DNA of 64,000 bases, from contig NZ_JARXVH010000011.1 of the NCBI RefSeq assembly GCF_029892565.1, forward strand, positions 186,001 through 250,000, given 5' to 3'. The DNA is from Streptomyces pseudovenezuelae. Lineage in GTDB: Bacteria; Actinomycetota; Actinomycetes; Streptomycetales; Streptomycetaceae. Both the position numbers and the translations under genes were made by a program. The notes beneath the pieces were generated by a model that did not search any database, had not been told where the DNA came from, and worked only from the letters and a program-made list of their open reading frames with translations. How positions within the stretch are numbered: the stretch's first letter is position 1; each line of letters opens with the position of its first letter. Positions 26,494 to 34,904 of the stretch are shown piece by piece.

Positions 26494-27780
26494 TCAGTCG
26501 GCCGCCGGGGAGACCTCGGGGGACGGCGCGGGTTCGGTGGCGGCCGGTCCCTGCAGGCTGGCTTTGCGCAGGCCCGGCACGGCCAGCGCGACCGTGGCCA
26601 CCCCGGCGAGACACACCACTCCCCCGACCACCGCGGCACCGGCCGACGAGCCCAACGCCCGGGCGACCAGGCCGGCTTCCAGGTTGCCCACGGAGGGTCC
26701 GGCGGTGGCCTGGGCGAGCCAGAGGCTGCCGACCCGGCCCTGGAGCCGGTCCGGCGTGTAGTGCTGGAGCAGCGCCCGGCGCAGGATCTCCGAGGCGGTG
26801 TCACCGAGGCCCGCCAGGGCCAGGAAGGCCAGCGCGAGCCACAGGTTGGGGCTCAGGCCGAAGCAGGTGATCGCCAGGCCCCACACCGCGACCGCGCCGA
26901 TCAGCGCCCGCCCGGTGTGATGGATCCGGCCGGTCCAGCCACTGGTCAGCGCGCCGCAGAACGAGCCGACGGCGGGAGCGGTGTAGAGCAGTCCGACGGT
27001 GGACGGGCCGCCGCCGAAGTGCTCGGTGCCGAGTTCGGGGAAGAGGGCGTACGGCATGGCGAAGACCATGGCGCAGACGTCGATGAGCAGCAGTCCGGCG
27101 ACGACTTGGTTTCCGCGCAGGAAGTGCAGGCCCTCCGCCATGGCCTTCAGCGGATGCTGTGCCTCGCCCGAGCCCTCGGGCGGCATCGCGGGCAGCGGCG
27201 CGAGGAGCGCGAGTCCTACGACGTAGACGGCCGCGTCGATCGCGAAGCACCAGGCCAGGCCCGGTCCCGCCGCGATCAGGCCGGCGAGCGAGGGGCCCGC
27301 CATGCCGCCCAGTTGGGCGGTCAGGGTGGTCAGGGCGCCCGCCGCGGCCAGTTGACTCTTGGGCACCAGACTCGGTGTGGCGGCCATCATCGCGGGGCCG
27401 CCGAGGCCGGCGCTGCCGCCGGCCAGGACGGCCGCCACGAAGACGAACCACACGTGCGGGTCGGGCAGAGCCGCGTTCACCGCGAGTCCGGTGACCACGA
27501 CCGCGGTCACGGCCCGGGTGACGAGCACGACCCGGCGCCGGTCGGCCCGGTCGGCGAGCAGACCGCCCGCGAGCAGGCCGACCAGCAGGGACATGCCCAG
27601 CACCAGACTCATCAGGCCGACCTGGACCGTGGATCCGGTCAGCTCGTAGATCTGGAGGCTCGCCGCCACCGAGGTGAGCTGGGTGCCCACCATGGAGATC
27701 GCCTGGGTGGCGAACACCAGCCGGAAGTCCCTGCTCGACCGCAGCGGTGCTACGTCGACGACCATTTCTCCGAGGCGCAC
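26494..27780 (-). CDS. MFS siderophore exporter (EntS-like)
   Basis: Integral membrane transporter of 428 residues with about 12 predicted hydrophobic segments, in the EntS branch of the major facilitator superfamily. The loop GGLLADRADRRRVVL after segment 2 is the MFS signature A. It lies 8 bp downstream of the salicylate synthase and ahead of the alpha/beta hydrolase in one transcript, as entS-type genes do in other siderophore clusters, so secretion of the finished siderophore is the likely job. GTG 27780 is preferred (AGGGGC 6 bp upstream); ATG 27765 is an alternative. The short C-terminal tail is acidic and Pro/Ala-rich. Confidence 0.9.
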   Translation of the reverse strand: MRLGEMVVDVAPLRSSRDFRLVFATQAISMVGTQLTSVAASLQIYELTGSTVQVGLMSLVLGMSLLVGLLAGGLLADRADRRRVVLVTRAVTAVVVTGLAVNAALPDPHVWFVFVAAVLAGGSAGLGGPAMMAATPSLVPKSQLAAAGALTTLTAQLGGMAGPSLAGLIAAGPGLAWCFAIDAAVYVVGLALLAPLPAMPPEGSGEAQHPLKAMAEGLHFLRGNQVVAGLLLIDVCAMVFAMPYALFPELGTEHFGGGPSTVGLLYTAPAVGSFCGALTSGWTGRIHHTGRALIGAVAVWGLAITCFGLSPNLWLALAFLALAGLGDTASEILRRALLQHYTPDRLQGRVGSLWLAQATAGPSVGNLEAGLVARALGSSAGAAVVGGVVCLAGVATVALAVPGLRKASLQGPAATEPAPSPEVSPAAD

Positions 27781-27788
27781 GCGAGCCC

Positions 27789-29135
27789 CTAACCCTGGAG
27801 TGACGGAACGGCGAGCGGCGCCGGCTGGGCGGGGACGACGTAGGGGGCGACGCTGCGCAGTTTCTCGCAGGTCTCCTCCAACTCCCGTTCCGGCGTGGAC
27901 CCGGCGAGGATGCCGGCGCCGGCCCGCAGCCAGGTGCGGCCGTCCTCCTCGAAGAGGCTGCGCAGCACCAGGGCCGCGTCCAGCGCCCCGTCGCTGCTCG
28001 CCGCGAGGACCGCGCCGCTGTAGATGCCGCGGGGGCCGCTCTCCAGTCGGCTGATGCAGTCGTAGGCGGGGAGTTTGGGGATGCCCGAGGCGGTGACCGC
28101 CGGGAAGACGGCGCGCAGGACGTCCCAGGCGGTGGCGTCGTCGGCGAGCAGTCCGTGCACGCTGGAGCCCAGGTGCTGGACGCTGCCGCGCTGGCGCACG
28201 CTGAGCAGGTCGCGCACCGAGACGGTGCCCGGCCGGCAGACGGTGGCCATCTCCTCCTCCGCGAGTTTCACGGACAGGACGTGCTCGGAGATCTCCTTCG
28301 GATCGGCGAGGAGTTCGGCGCGCAGCCGCTCGTCCTCCGCTCCGCCGAGCCCGCGGGCCCGGGTGCCGGCGAGGGGCTGGGTGACGACCTCGCCGTCCGC
28401 GCTCACCTCGGCGACGGTCTCGGGGCTGAAGCCGGCGACGCGCCGGCCGCCCAGGTTCACCAGGAAGGAGCGGGCCGGGGTGTTGTGCGACCGGCCGTGC
28501 ACATAGGTGGCGACGAAGTCGACCGGGAAGGGCACGGGGACCGAGCGGGAGAGGATGACCTTCTGCAGGTCTCTCGACGTGCGGATCTCCTCGATGGCGC
28601 GGGCCACGATCTGCGGGTAGCCGCCCGCGCTGTCCGCCACGTCGATCGGGCGGGCCTCGACGGCGGGCCGGTCGACGGGCTCGGCGAGCAGGGTCAGCAG
28701 GGCGTCCAGGGTCTCCTGGTCCGCGCTGCGCACCAGCACGCCGCCCTGACGGAACCTCACTTCGCTGTGCGGGACGACCAGTTGGAGCAGATCGGTGTCA
28801 CCGGCCCGCTCGGGGCGGTCGGTGTGCAGGTGGGAGAACTCGAAGGCCATCCAGCCGTACGCGTTCCAGTCCTGGATGTCCATCTCCGCCAGTTTCTCCC
28901 TGACTTGGCGGAGTGGGTGCGGTCCCAGTGGGGCCTTGGTCTCATCGGCGAGCCATCTGCGGCGGATTCCGGAGCGAGCGACCGCTACCTCACCGAGCAC
29001 ACCGCCGGCGAAGCAGAAGTCACCCTCCCGTTCGTAGACCACGTACTGGTCGAACAAGCCCGACTCCGCCAGTGCCGCGGTCAACAGGAGGGGGTCACCC
29101 GGCAGTTCCGTCTCCGCGCTCCGATAACGCAGCAA
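27789..29135 (-). CDS. Salicylate synthase (MbtI/Irp9/YbtS family)
   Basis: Converts chorismate to salicylate via isochorismate in one active site, so no separate pyruvate lyase is needed. The 448-residue protein has Lys192 (LQKVILSRS) and Glu239 (GFSPE), matching the general base and acid of MbtI (Lys205, Glu252, same spacing), plus Mg-binding KEISEH and ELEETCEK. Segments such as RERGSVQHLGS-like RQRGSVQHLGS and ECPRG-like ESGPRGIYSGAV place it with salicylate synthases, not plain isochorismate synthases. Start TTG 29135 follows GGGAGG by 7 bp; the iron box at 29154 is immediately upstream. It starts the transcript that continues with the exporter and hydrolase. Confidence 0.95.
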   Translation of the reverse strand: MLRYRSAETELPGDPLLLTAALAESGLFDQYVVYEREGDFCFAGGVLGEVAVARSGIRRRWLADETKAPLGPHPLRQVREKLAEMDIQDWNAYGWMAFEFSHLHTDRPERAGDTDLLQLVVPHSEVRFRQGGVLVRSADQETLDALLTLLAEPVDRPAVEARPIDVADSAGGYPQIVARAIEEIRTSRDLQKVILSRSVPVPFPVDFVATYVHGRSHNTPARSFLVNLGGRRVAGFSPETVAEVSADGEVVTQPLAGTRARGLGGAEDERLRAELLADPKEISEHVLSVKLAEEEMATVCRPGTVSVRDLLSVRQRGSVQHLGSSVHGLLADDATAWDVLRAVFPAVTASGIPKLPAYDCISRLESGPRGIYSGAVLAASSDGALDAALVLRSLFEEDGRTWLRAGAGILAGSTPERELEETCEKLRSVAPYVVPAQPAPLAVPSLQG

Positions 29136-29153
29136 CGAGCTACCTCCCTGGAC

Positions 29154-29172
29154 TTAGGTTAACCTAACCTAA
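29154..29172. promoter_or_regulatory. Iron box before salicylate synthase
   Basis: TTAGGTTAACCTAACCTAA, a strong iron-box match, lies about 18 bp upstream of the TTG start. In this position a bound repressor would cover the promoter or the transcription start. Confidence 0.9.
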
Positions 29173-29243
29173 TTACGCCAAGACCCTAGCTCCCGGATCG
29201 ATCGTCCGTCCAGAGGTGCCTCAGGCTTGACCGTGATCGCTTA

Positions 29244-29262
29244 TTAGGCAAGCCTTTCCTAA
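29244..29262. promoter_or_regulatory. Iron box before salicylate-AMP ligase and permease operon
   Basis: TTAGGCAAGCCTTTCCTAA lies about 34 bp upstream of ATG 29297. Together with the box at 29154 it gives the divergent gap two separate operators, one per direction. Confidence 0.85.
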
Positions 29263-29296
29263 ACAGTGGGACCTCGGCAGTGGGCGGGAGTTGAGC

Positions 29297-30931
29297 ATGC
29301 TCGACGGGTGGGTGACCTGGCCGGAACCGTTCGCACGGAGGTACCGGGACGCCGGTCACTGGCAGGGCCGGCCACTGGACCGGCTGCTGCGGGACCGGGC
29401 CGAGCGCGCGCCCGGGCGGATCGCGCTCGTGGACGCCGACGGTCAGCGGTGGTCCTACGCCGATCTCGACCGGCGCGCCGACCGTACGGCCGCGGGACTG
29501 CGGCGGCTCGGCATCGGTCCCGGCGACCGTGTGGTCGTCCAACTCCCCAACACCGACGCGTTCGTGGTGCTGTTCTTCGCGCTGCTGCGGGCCGGCGCGG
29601 TGCCGGTGCTGACGCTGCCCGCGCACCGGGAGAGCGAGATCGTGCACGTCGCCGAGACGGCGGGCGCCACGGCGTACGCGATCCCCGACGTGCTCGACGG
29701 CTTCGACCACCGCGCGCTGGCCCGTGCCGTGCGCAAGGCGGTGCCGTCGCTTGAGCACGTCATCGTGGCCGGCGATCCAGCGGAGTTCACCGCGTTCGAC
29801 GACCTCGACAGCGACCCGGTGCCGCTGCCCGTGTCCGACCCAAGTGACGTGGCCGTGCTGCTGCTGTCCGGCGGCACCACCGGCAAGCCGAAGCTCATCC
29901 CGCGCACCCACGACGACTACGCGTACAACGTCCGGGCGAGCGCGGAGGTCTGCGGCTTCGACGAGTCGACCGTCTATCTGGTGGTCCTGCCGACCGCGCA
30001 CAACTTCGCGCTGGCCTGCCCGGGCCTGCTCGGCACGCTGATGGCCGGCGGCACGGTGGTCCTCTCCCCCACGCCCAGCCCGGACGACGCGTTCGCGCTG
30101 ATCGAGCGCGAGAAGGTGACCGCGACCGCCGTCGTTCCGCCGATCGCCCTGCTGTGGCTGGACGCGGTGGAGTGGGAGGAGGCCGACCTGTCCTCGCTGA
30201 GCCTGCTCCAGGTCGGCGGCTCCAAGCTGGGCGCCGAGCCCGCCGCCCACGTCGAACCCGCCCTGGGCTGCACCCTGCAGCAGGTCTTCGGCATGGCCGA
30301 GGGGCTGCTCAACTACACGCGCCTGGACGACCCTTCGGACCTCGTCATCGGCACCCAGGGCCGCCCGCTCTCCCCGGACGACGAGATCAGGGTCGTCGAC
30401 GAGGACGGACACGACGTACTCCCCGGCGAGACCGGCGAGTTGCTCACCCGCGGCCCCTACACCCTGCGCGGCTACTACCGGGCGCCCGAGCACAACGCCC
30501 GCACCTTCACCGACGACGGCTACTACCGCACCGGCGACCTGGTCCGGGTCCTGCCCAGCGGGCACCTGGTCGTCGAGGGGCGGGCCAAGGACCAGATCAA
30601 CCGGGGCGGCGACAAGATCTCCGCCGAGGAGCTGGAGAACCACATCCTGGCCCACCCCGCCGTGCACGACGCGGCGGTGGTCGGCATGCCCGACGCGACG
30701 ATGGGCGAACGCACCTGCGCCTACCTGGTCCCGCGCGGTGAGGCCACCGCCCCGGCCCAGCGCGAACTCGCCGCCTTCCTGGCCGACCGCGGAGTCGCCG
30801 CGTACAAGCTGCCCGACCGGGTGGAGGTGGTCGACGTCTTCCCGCGTACCTCGGTCGGTAAGATCGACAAGAAGGCGCTCGGCCGCCGGATCGCCGAACG
30901 GTTGAGTGCGGAGGGTGGCGGTGGCAACTAA
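29297..30931 (+). CDS. Salicylate-AMP ligase (aryl acid adenylating enzyme)
   Basis: Activates salicylate with ATP and transfers it to the aryl carrier domain at the N-terminus of the NRPS encoded at 5782-9246. The 544-residue stand-alone A domain has an intact P-loop (SGGTTGKPK at 191-199), YYRTGDLVR, GRAKDQINRGGDKIS and the catalytic lysine in SVGKIDKKALG. Residues Cys241 and Leu338 correspond to Ser240 and Val337 of DhbE; as I recall these are Ser/Val for dihydroxybenzoate and Cys/Leu for salicylate enzymes such as YbtE and PchD, which fits the salicylate synthase next door. ATG 29297 follows GGGAG by 6 bp. The stop overlaps the permease start by 11 bp. Confidence 0.95.
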   Translation: MLDGWVTWPEPFARRYRDAGHWQGRPLDRLLRDRAERAPGRIALVDADGQRWSYADLDRRADRTAAGLRRLGIGPGDRVVVQLPNTDAFVVLFFALLRAGAVPVLTLPAHRESEIVHVAETAGATAYAIPDVLDGFDHRALARAVRKAVPSLEHVIVAGDPAEFTAFDDLDSDPVPLPVSDPSDVAVLLLSGGTTGKPKLIPRTHDDYAYNVRASAEVCGFDESTVYLVVLPTAHNFALACPGLLGTLMAGGTVVLSPTPSPDDAFALIEREKVTATAVVPPIALLWLDAVEWEEADLSSLSLLQVGGSKLGAEPAAHVEPALGCTLQQVFGMAEGLLNYTRLDDPSDLVIGTQGRPLSPDDEIRVVDEDGHDVLPGETGELLTRGPYTLRGYYRAPEHNARTFTDDGYYRTGDLVRVLPSGHLVVEGRAKDQINRGGDKISAEELENHILAHPAVHDAAVVGMPDATMGERTCAYLVPRGEATAPAQRELAAFLADRGVAAYKLPDRVEVVDVFPRTSVGKIDKKALGRRIAERLSAEGGGGN

Positions 30932-31973
30932 GGTCGCCACGCCCGCACTTGAGCAGGCGGACCAACCCCCGCGCCGTCGGGCCCGGACCCGACTGCTCGC
31001 TGTCGTCGGCGCGTTGGTGCTGCTGTTCGTGGCGGTCGTGCTCAGCCTGGCGATCGGCTCGCGCTCACTCGCGCCGGCCACGGTCTTCCACGCCCTGCTC
31101 CACGACGACGGGTCGATCGCGAGTTCCGTGATCTGGGACGTACGAGTACCCCGCACCCTCGCCGGGATCGCCGCCGGAGCCGCACTGGGCGTCGCGGGCG
31201 CGCTCATCCAGGCGCTGACCCGCAACCCGCTGGCCGACCCCGGACTGCTCGGCATCAACGCGGGCGCGGCCACCGGAGTGGTCTTCTCCATCACGGTGTT
31301 GGGGCTGACCAGCCTGTGGGCCTCGGTGTGGTTCGGCATGGCGGGGGCGGTGATCGCCGGTCTGCTGGCGTACTCGCTGGCCTCCGGCGGACGCGGCGGC
31401 GCGACACCGGAACGGCTCGCGCTGGGCGGCGCGGTGATCGCCGCCGTGTTCACCGGCCTGAGCCAGACCGTGATGATGCTCGACGCCCAGGCCCTGGACC
31501 AACTCCGGTTCTGGAGCGTCGGTTCACTCGCCCGCGCCGACAACCAGACGCTGACGACCATCACGCCGTTCGTGGCGCTGGGCCTGGTCCTCGCCCTCTC
31601 CTTGGTCCGCCCGCTCAACGCGCTCGCCCTCGGCGACGACGCGGCCCGCGCCCTCGGCGCCCACCTCAACCGGACCCGGTTCCTAGGCCTGTTGGCGGTC
31701 ACCCTGCTGTGCGGGGCCGCCACCTCGGCCGTCGGACCCCTGGTCTTCGTCGGCCTCGCCGTCCCGCACATGGCCCGGATGATCGCCGGCACCGACCAAC
31801 GCTGGACGCTGCCGCTGTCCATGCTGCTGGCCCCGGCGCTCCTGCTCTACGCGGACGTCCTGGGCCGGGTCGTCGTACGCCCCGACGAACTCGACGCGGG
31901 TGTGATCACCGCGGTGATCGGCGCGCCGGTGTTCATCGCGCTGGTCCGGCATCGCAGGGTGGTGTCGTCATGA
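30921..31973 (+). CDS. Iron-siderophore ABC permease (FecCD family), subunit 1
   Basis: Membrane subunit of 350 residues with about nine to ten hydrophobic segments. It has the FecCD features RVPRTLAGIAAGAALGVAGALIQ, NPLADPGLLGINAGAA and the coupling region GPLVFVGLAVPHMARMI. GTG 30921 follows GGAGGG by 5 bp and lies inside the end of the ligase gene. Its partner is the permease at 32008. A cognate ATPase is not encoded here, so it probably shares an ATPase encoded elsewhere. Expression should follow the iron box at 29244. Confidence 0.92.
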   Translation: MATKVATPALEQADQPPRRRARTRLLAVVGALVLLFVAVVLSLAIGSRSLAPATVFHALLHDDGSIASSVIWDVRVPRTLAGIAAGAALGVAGALIQALTRNPLADPGLLGINAGAATGVVFSITVLGLTSLWASVWFGMAGAVIAGLLAYSLASGGRGGATPERLALGGAVIAAVFTGLSQTVMMLDAQALDQLRFWSVGSLARADNQTLTTITPFVALGLVLALSLVRPLNALALGDDAARALGAHLNRTRFLGLLAVTLLCGAATSAVGPLVFVGLAVPHMARMIAGTDQRWTLPLSMLLAPALLLYADVLGRVVVRPDELDAGVITAVIGAPVFIALVRHRRVVSS

Positions 31974-32011
31974 CCGCGACTCTCCCCCACCGGAGGGTGG
32001 TGCGCTCATGA
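31970..32011 (+). CDS. 13-codon coupled mini-ORF, duplicated start of the next gene
   Basis: A tiny reading frame, MTATLPHRRVVRS, is joined to the permease upstream by ATGA and to the permease downstream by a second ATGA. Its sequence nearly repeats the start of the downstream protein (MTTALPHRTHVVRSRS), so it is most simply a short tandem duplication of that gene's 5' end. It contains the GGAGGG that serves the downstream start. It may relay translation between the two permease genes; a functional peptide is unlikely. Confidence 0.5.
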   Translation: MTATLPHRRVVRS

Positions 32012-33063
32012 CCACGGCCCTCCCCCACCGCACACACGTCGTCCGCAGTCGCTCGCGCGGGCTGTCGCTGCGCGTGGACGTCCGCACGGTCACGGTGTGC
32101 GTGCTGGTGCTGGCCGCAACCTTCGCGGTGGGCGTACTCGCCCTGGGGACCGGGGAGTTCGCCATCTCCCCGGCCGACGTGATCCGCACGCTCCTGGGCA
32201 ACGGCAGCCGCCGGACCGACTTCGTCGTCAACGAACTCCGCCTGCCCCGCCTGCTGACCGGCATCCTGGTCGGCGCGGCGCTCGGGCTGAGCGGGGCGCT
32301 GTTCCAGAGCCTGACCCGCAATCCGCTGGGCAGCCCCGACATCGTCGGCTTCACCTACGGCTCCGCCACCGGCGGCCTGTTGGTCGTGCTGGTCATCGGC
32401 GGCACCGGCGGGCAGGTCGCGGTGGGCGCGGTGGCCGGCGGTCTGGCGACCGCGCTGCTGGTGTATCTGCTCGCCTGGCGGCAGGGCATCCACGGCTACC
32501 GGCTGGTGCTGGTCGGCATCGGGGTCAGCGCGCTGCTCCAGGGCGTCAACGCCTATCTGCTGGCCAAGGCCCGCTTCACCCAGGCCGCGCAGGCGATGGT
32601 GTGGCTCAACGGCAGCCTGAACGGCCGCGGTTGGCAGGATGTGCGCCCGGCCGCGATCGGCCTCCTCGTGCTGCTGCCGCTGGTCGCCCTGACGGCGAGC
32701 AGGCTGCGGATCCTGGAGATGGGCGACGACGTGGCGGGCGGTCTCGGCGTGCCCGTCCAGCACACCCGCCTGGTGGTCCTGGTCCTGGCCACGGCGGCCT
32801 GCGCGGTGGCGACGGCCGCCGCGGGGCCGGTCCCCTTCGTCGCCCTCATCGCACCCCAACTGGCCCGCCGCCTCACCCACGCCCCCGGCCCCAACCTCCT
32901 GGGCGCCACCTGCACCGGCGCCTTCCTCGTGGTCACCGCCGACTTCGCCTCCCAACGCATCCACGAGACGGCCCAGTTGCCGGTGGGCGTGGTGACGGCG
33001 GTGGTCGGCGGGCTGTATCTGGGGCTGTTGCTGCGACGACAGCGGCGGGCGGGGCGGATCTGA
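32008..33063 (+). CDS. Iron-siderophore ABC permease (FecCD family), subunit 2
   Basis: Second membrane subunit, 351 residues, with the same family hallmarks (RLPRLLTGILVGAALGLSGALFQ, NPLGSPDIVGFTYGSA, GPVPFVALIAPQLARRL). It forms the expected FecC/FecD heterodimer with the preceding permease. The N-terminus is polar and basic (about 30 residues) before the first hydrophobic segment. ATG 32008 overlaps the stop of the 13-codon mini-ORF, and GGAGGG lies about 8-10 bp upstream. It is the last gene of the operon; a hairpin at 33077 follows. Confidence 0.92.
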   Translation: MTTALPHRTHVVRSRSRGLSLRVDVRTVTVCVLVLAATFAVGVLALGTGEFAISPADVIRTLLGNGSRRTDFVVNELRLPRLLTGILVGAALGLSGALFQSLTRNPLGSPDIVGFTYGSATGGLLVVLVIGGTGGQVAVGAVAGGLATALLVYLLAWRQGIHGYRLVLVGIGVSALLQGVNAYLLAKARFTQAAQAMVWLNGSLNGRGWQDVRPAAIGLLVLLPLVALTASRLRILEMGDDVAGGLGVPVQHTRLVVLVLATAACAVATAAAGPVPFVALIAPQLARRLTHAPGPNLLGATCTGAFLVVTADFASQRIHETAQLPVGVVTAVVGGLYLGLLLRRQRRAGRI

Positions 33064-33076
33064 GGCTGGGCACGTT

Positions 33077-33109
33077 CGTGCTCAGGGTGCAGGAGACACC
33101 CTGAGCACG
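33077..33109. terminator. Hairpin terminator ending the siderophore cluster
   Basis: Perfect 13-bp inverted repeat (33077-33089 and 33097-33109, arm CGTGCTCAGGGTG) with a 7-nt loop, 14 bp after the permease stop and before a convergent gene. It marks the likely right edge of the siderophore region. Confidence 0.85.
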
Positions 33110-33154
33110 CGCGGCCTCCCTAATCGTGCGCAGTCCTCGGCCTGTCCGCCACGC

Positions 33155-33970
33155 TCAGGAGTCCAGCGCGCCCAACTTCTGCTTGCCCAGCCACTCCAGG
33201 CACGTGTCCGCGACCGCGCGCCAGCCGCTGTCGACCGTGAGGGAGTGGCCGCGGTCGGGGAACTCCAGGATCTCGGTCACGGCCGTCGAATGCCGGTACT
33301 GCTTCATCGTCGACTTGGTGACGGCCTCGGGGACCGTGTGGTCCTTACCGCCCATGATCAGCAGCAGGGGGCCGCGGGACTCGTTGCCGGTGTCGACCTT
33401 CGCCGGGGAGTTCGGGGAGAAGTTGGCCGCGGCGGCCTCGAACAGGGGCTTGCCCGGGGCCGGGATGGTCCAGCGCTCGTACAGCGCCGCGGACTCCCCG
33501 GCCTCGACCGCGTTGCCGAACGCGAACCGGAACTGCTCGGCGGTCAACGACACCGCGCGGTGCCGGTTGGCCGGGTTGGCGAACACCGGGAAGGTCGAGC
33601 GCAACGCGGACAGCGGCAACGGGAGTACGCCCTTGATCTGGGCCGCGTCGATGGCGATCGCGGCCGCCGCGCGGTTCTGCCCGAGCAGCTTCTCGGCGAT
33701 CATGCCGCCGAAGGAGTGGCCGACCAGGATCGGCGGCCGGGGCAGGTCGGCGATGAGGGCCGCGTAGTGCTCGACGACGTCGTCGATGCCGTGGTCGGCT
33801 ATGGACTCGGGTTCGGCCCGGGCGAGTTCGACGGTCTCCGCGACGCCGGGCCAGCCGGGTGCGACCGTGGTGTAGCCCTTGCTCTCGAACAGCTCCTGCC
33901 AGGGTGCCCAGGAGGAGGCGTGCAGCCAGAGTCCGTGGATGAAGACCACGGGAACGGGAGAGCCAGTCAT
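33155..33970 (-). CDS. Alpha/beta hydrolase
   Basis: Soluble hydrolase of 271 residues. The fold is shown by VVFIHGLWLHASSW (oxyanion strand), nucleophile GHSFGG, an acidic residue in MGGKDHTVPE and the catalytic His in FPDRGHSLTVDSGW. It resembles the many uncharacterised esterase-like alpha/beta hydrolases of Streptomyces; no substrate can be given. It converges on the siderophore operon beyond the terminator at 33077 and has no iron box, so it is probably not part of the cluster. ATG 33970 follows GGAAGGACCC-like sequence. Confidence 0.85.
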   Translation of the reverse strand: MTGSPVPVVFIHGLWLHASSWAPWQELFESKGYTTVAPGWPGVAETVELARAEPESIADHGIDDVVEHYAALIADLPRPPILVGHSFGGMIAEKLLGQNRAAAAIAIDAAQIKGVLPLPLSALRSTFPVFANPANRHRAVSLTAEQFRFAFGNAVEAGESAALYERWTIPAPGKPLFEAAAANFSPNSPAKVDTGNESRGPLLLIMGGKDHTVPEAVTKSTMKQYRHSTAVTEILEFPDRGHSLTVDSGWRAVADTCLEWLGKQKLGALDS

Positions 33971-34096
33971 GATGGGGTCCTTCCGCCGGCACGGGGTGCG
34001 TGCGAGTGACTGTCATGCTCCTCCCGTCGACGGCGAAATGGCCCGAGTCACCCTGAACGCTGACAGAAGTTCACCGAGGTCCACGAGGAGCAGGCC

Positions 34097-34876
34097 ATGG
34101 TCCAGGAACTGGACGGTCGTACCGCTGTCGTCACCGGAGCCAGCCGGGGCATCGGCCTCGCCGTGGTACGGGCGCTGGCCGCCGAGGGAGCGCGGGTGGT
34201 CGCCGGCGCCCGGCACACCTCCGACGAGCTGGCCGAACTGGCCAAGTCGGGTGCGGTGGAGGTGGTCGAGGTCGACCTCGGCACGCCGGACGGTCCCGCC
34301 TTGCTGGTGGAGCGTGCCGGCGACCGCATCGACATCCTGGTCAACAACGTCGGCGCCGCCCCGGTACGCCCCGACGGGTTCCTGTCCATCTCCGACGAGG
34401 ACTGGATGTCCACCCTCACGCTCAACCTCCTGACGACCGTACGAACGACCCGGGCCGCGCTTCCGGCGATGCTCGCGCGGGGCGAGGGCAGCATCGTGAC
34501 CGTCGCCTCGGTCAACTCCTCCCTGCCCGACCCCCTGGTCCTCGACTACAGCGTCGCGAAAGCCGCCGTCGCCGCCTTCTCCAAGGGCCTGTCGAAGGAG
34601 GTCGGCGGACGGGGCATCCGGGTCAACACGGTGAGTCCCGGGCCGGTCGCCACCGATCTGTGGCTGTCCGACAGCGGGGTGGCCGCCACGGTCGGCCGGG
34701 CGACCGGCGCCGACCGGGCCTCGGTCGCGGAGGGCGCCGCGCGGTCGATGGTGAGCGGTCGGTTCACCCAGCCCGCCGAGGTCGCGGAAGCGGTGCTGTA
34801 TCTGGCGGGCCCCCGGTCCGGGAACGTCGTCGGCGCCGACATCAGGATCGACGGCGGCCTCATCCCTACCTGGTAA
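34097..34876 (+). CDS. Short-chain dehydrogenase/reductase
   Basis: NAD(P)-dependent oxidoreductase of 259 residues, FabG-like classical SDR. Motifs: TGASRGIG (cofactor), NNVG, catalytic Ser in SVNSSLP, YSVAK (Tyr and Lys) and the closing DIRIDGGLIP. The Arg after Ser in TGASRG suggests NADPH preference. It is divergent from the alpha/beta hydrolase at 33155, with a 126-bp gap in which no operator stands out. Substrate unknown. Confidence 0.9.
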   Translation: MVQELDGRTAVVTGASRGIGLAVVRALAAEGARVVAGARHTSDELAELAKSGAVEVVEVDLGTPDGPALLVERAGDRIDILVNNVGAAPVRPDGFLSISDEDWMSTLTLNLLTTVRTTRAALPAMLARGEGSIVTVASVNSSLPDPLVLDYSVAKAAVAAFSKGLSKEVGGRGIRVNTVSPGPVATDLWLSDSGVAATVGRATGADRASVAEGAARSMVSGRFTQPAEVAEAVLYLAGPRSGNVVGADIRIDGGLIPTW

Positions 34877-34904
34877 CCCACTACTCCCTACCCACCCCTG
34901 CACG

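Noticed and set aside
26480..26614. N-terminally extended start of the hydrolase overlapping the MFS gene
   Set aside because: The extension is Arg/Gly-rich without coding character and GTG 26479 has a good ribosome site 14 bp after the MFS stop.
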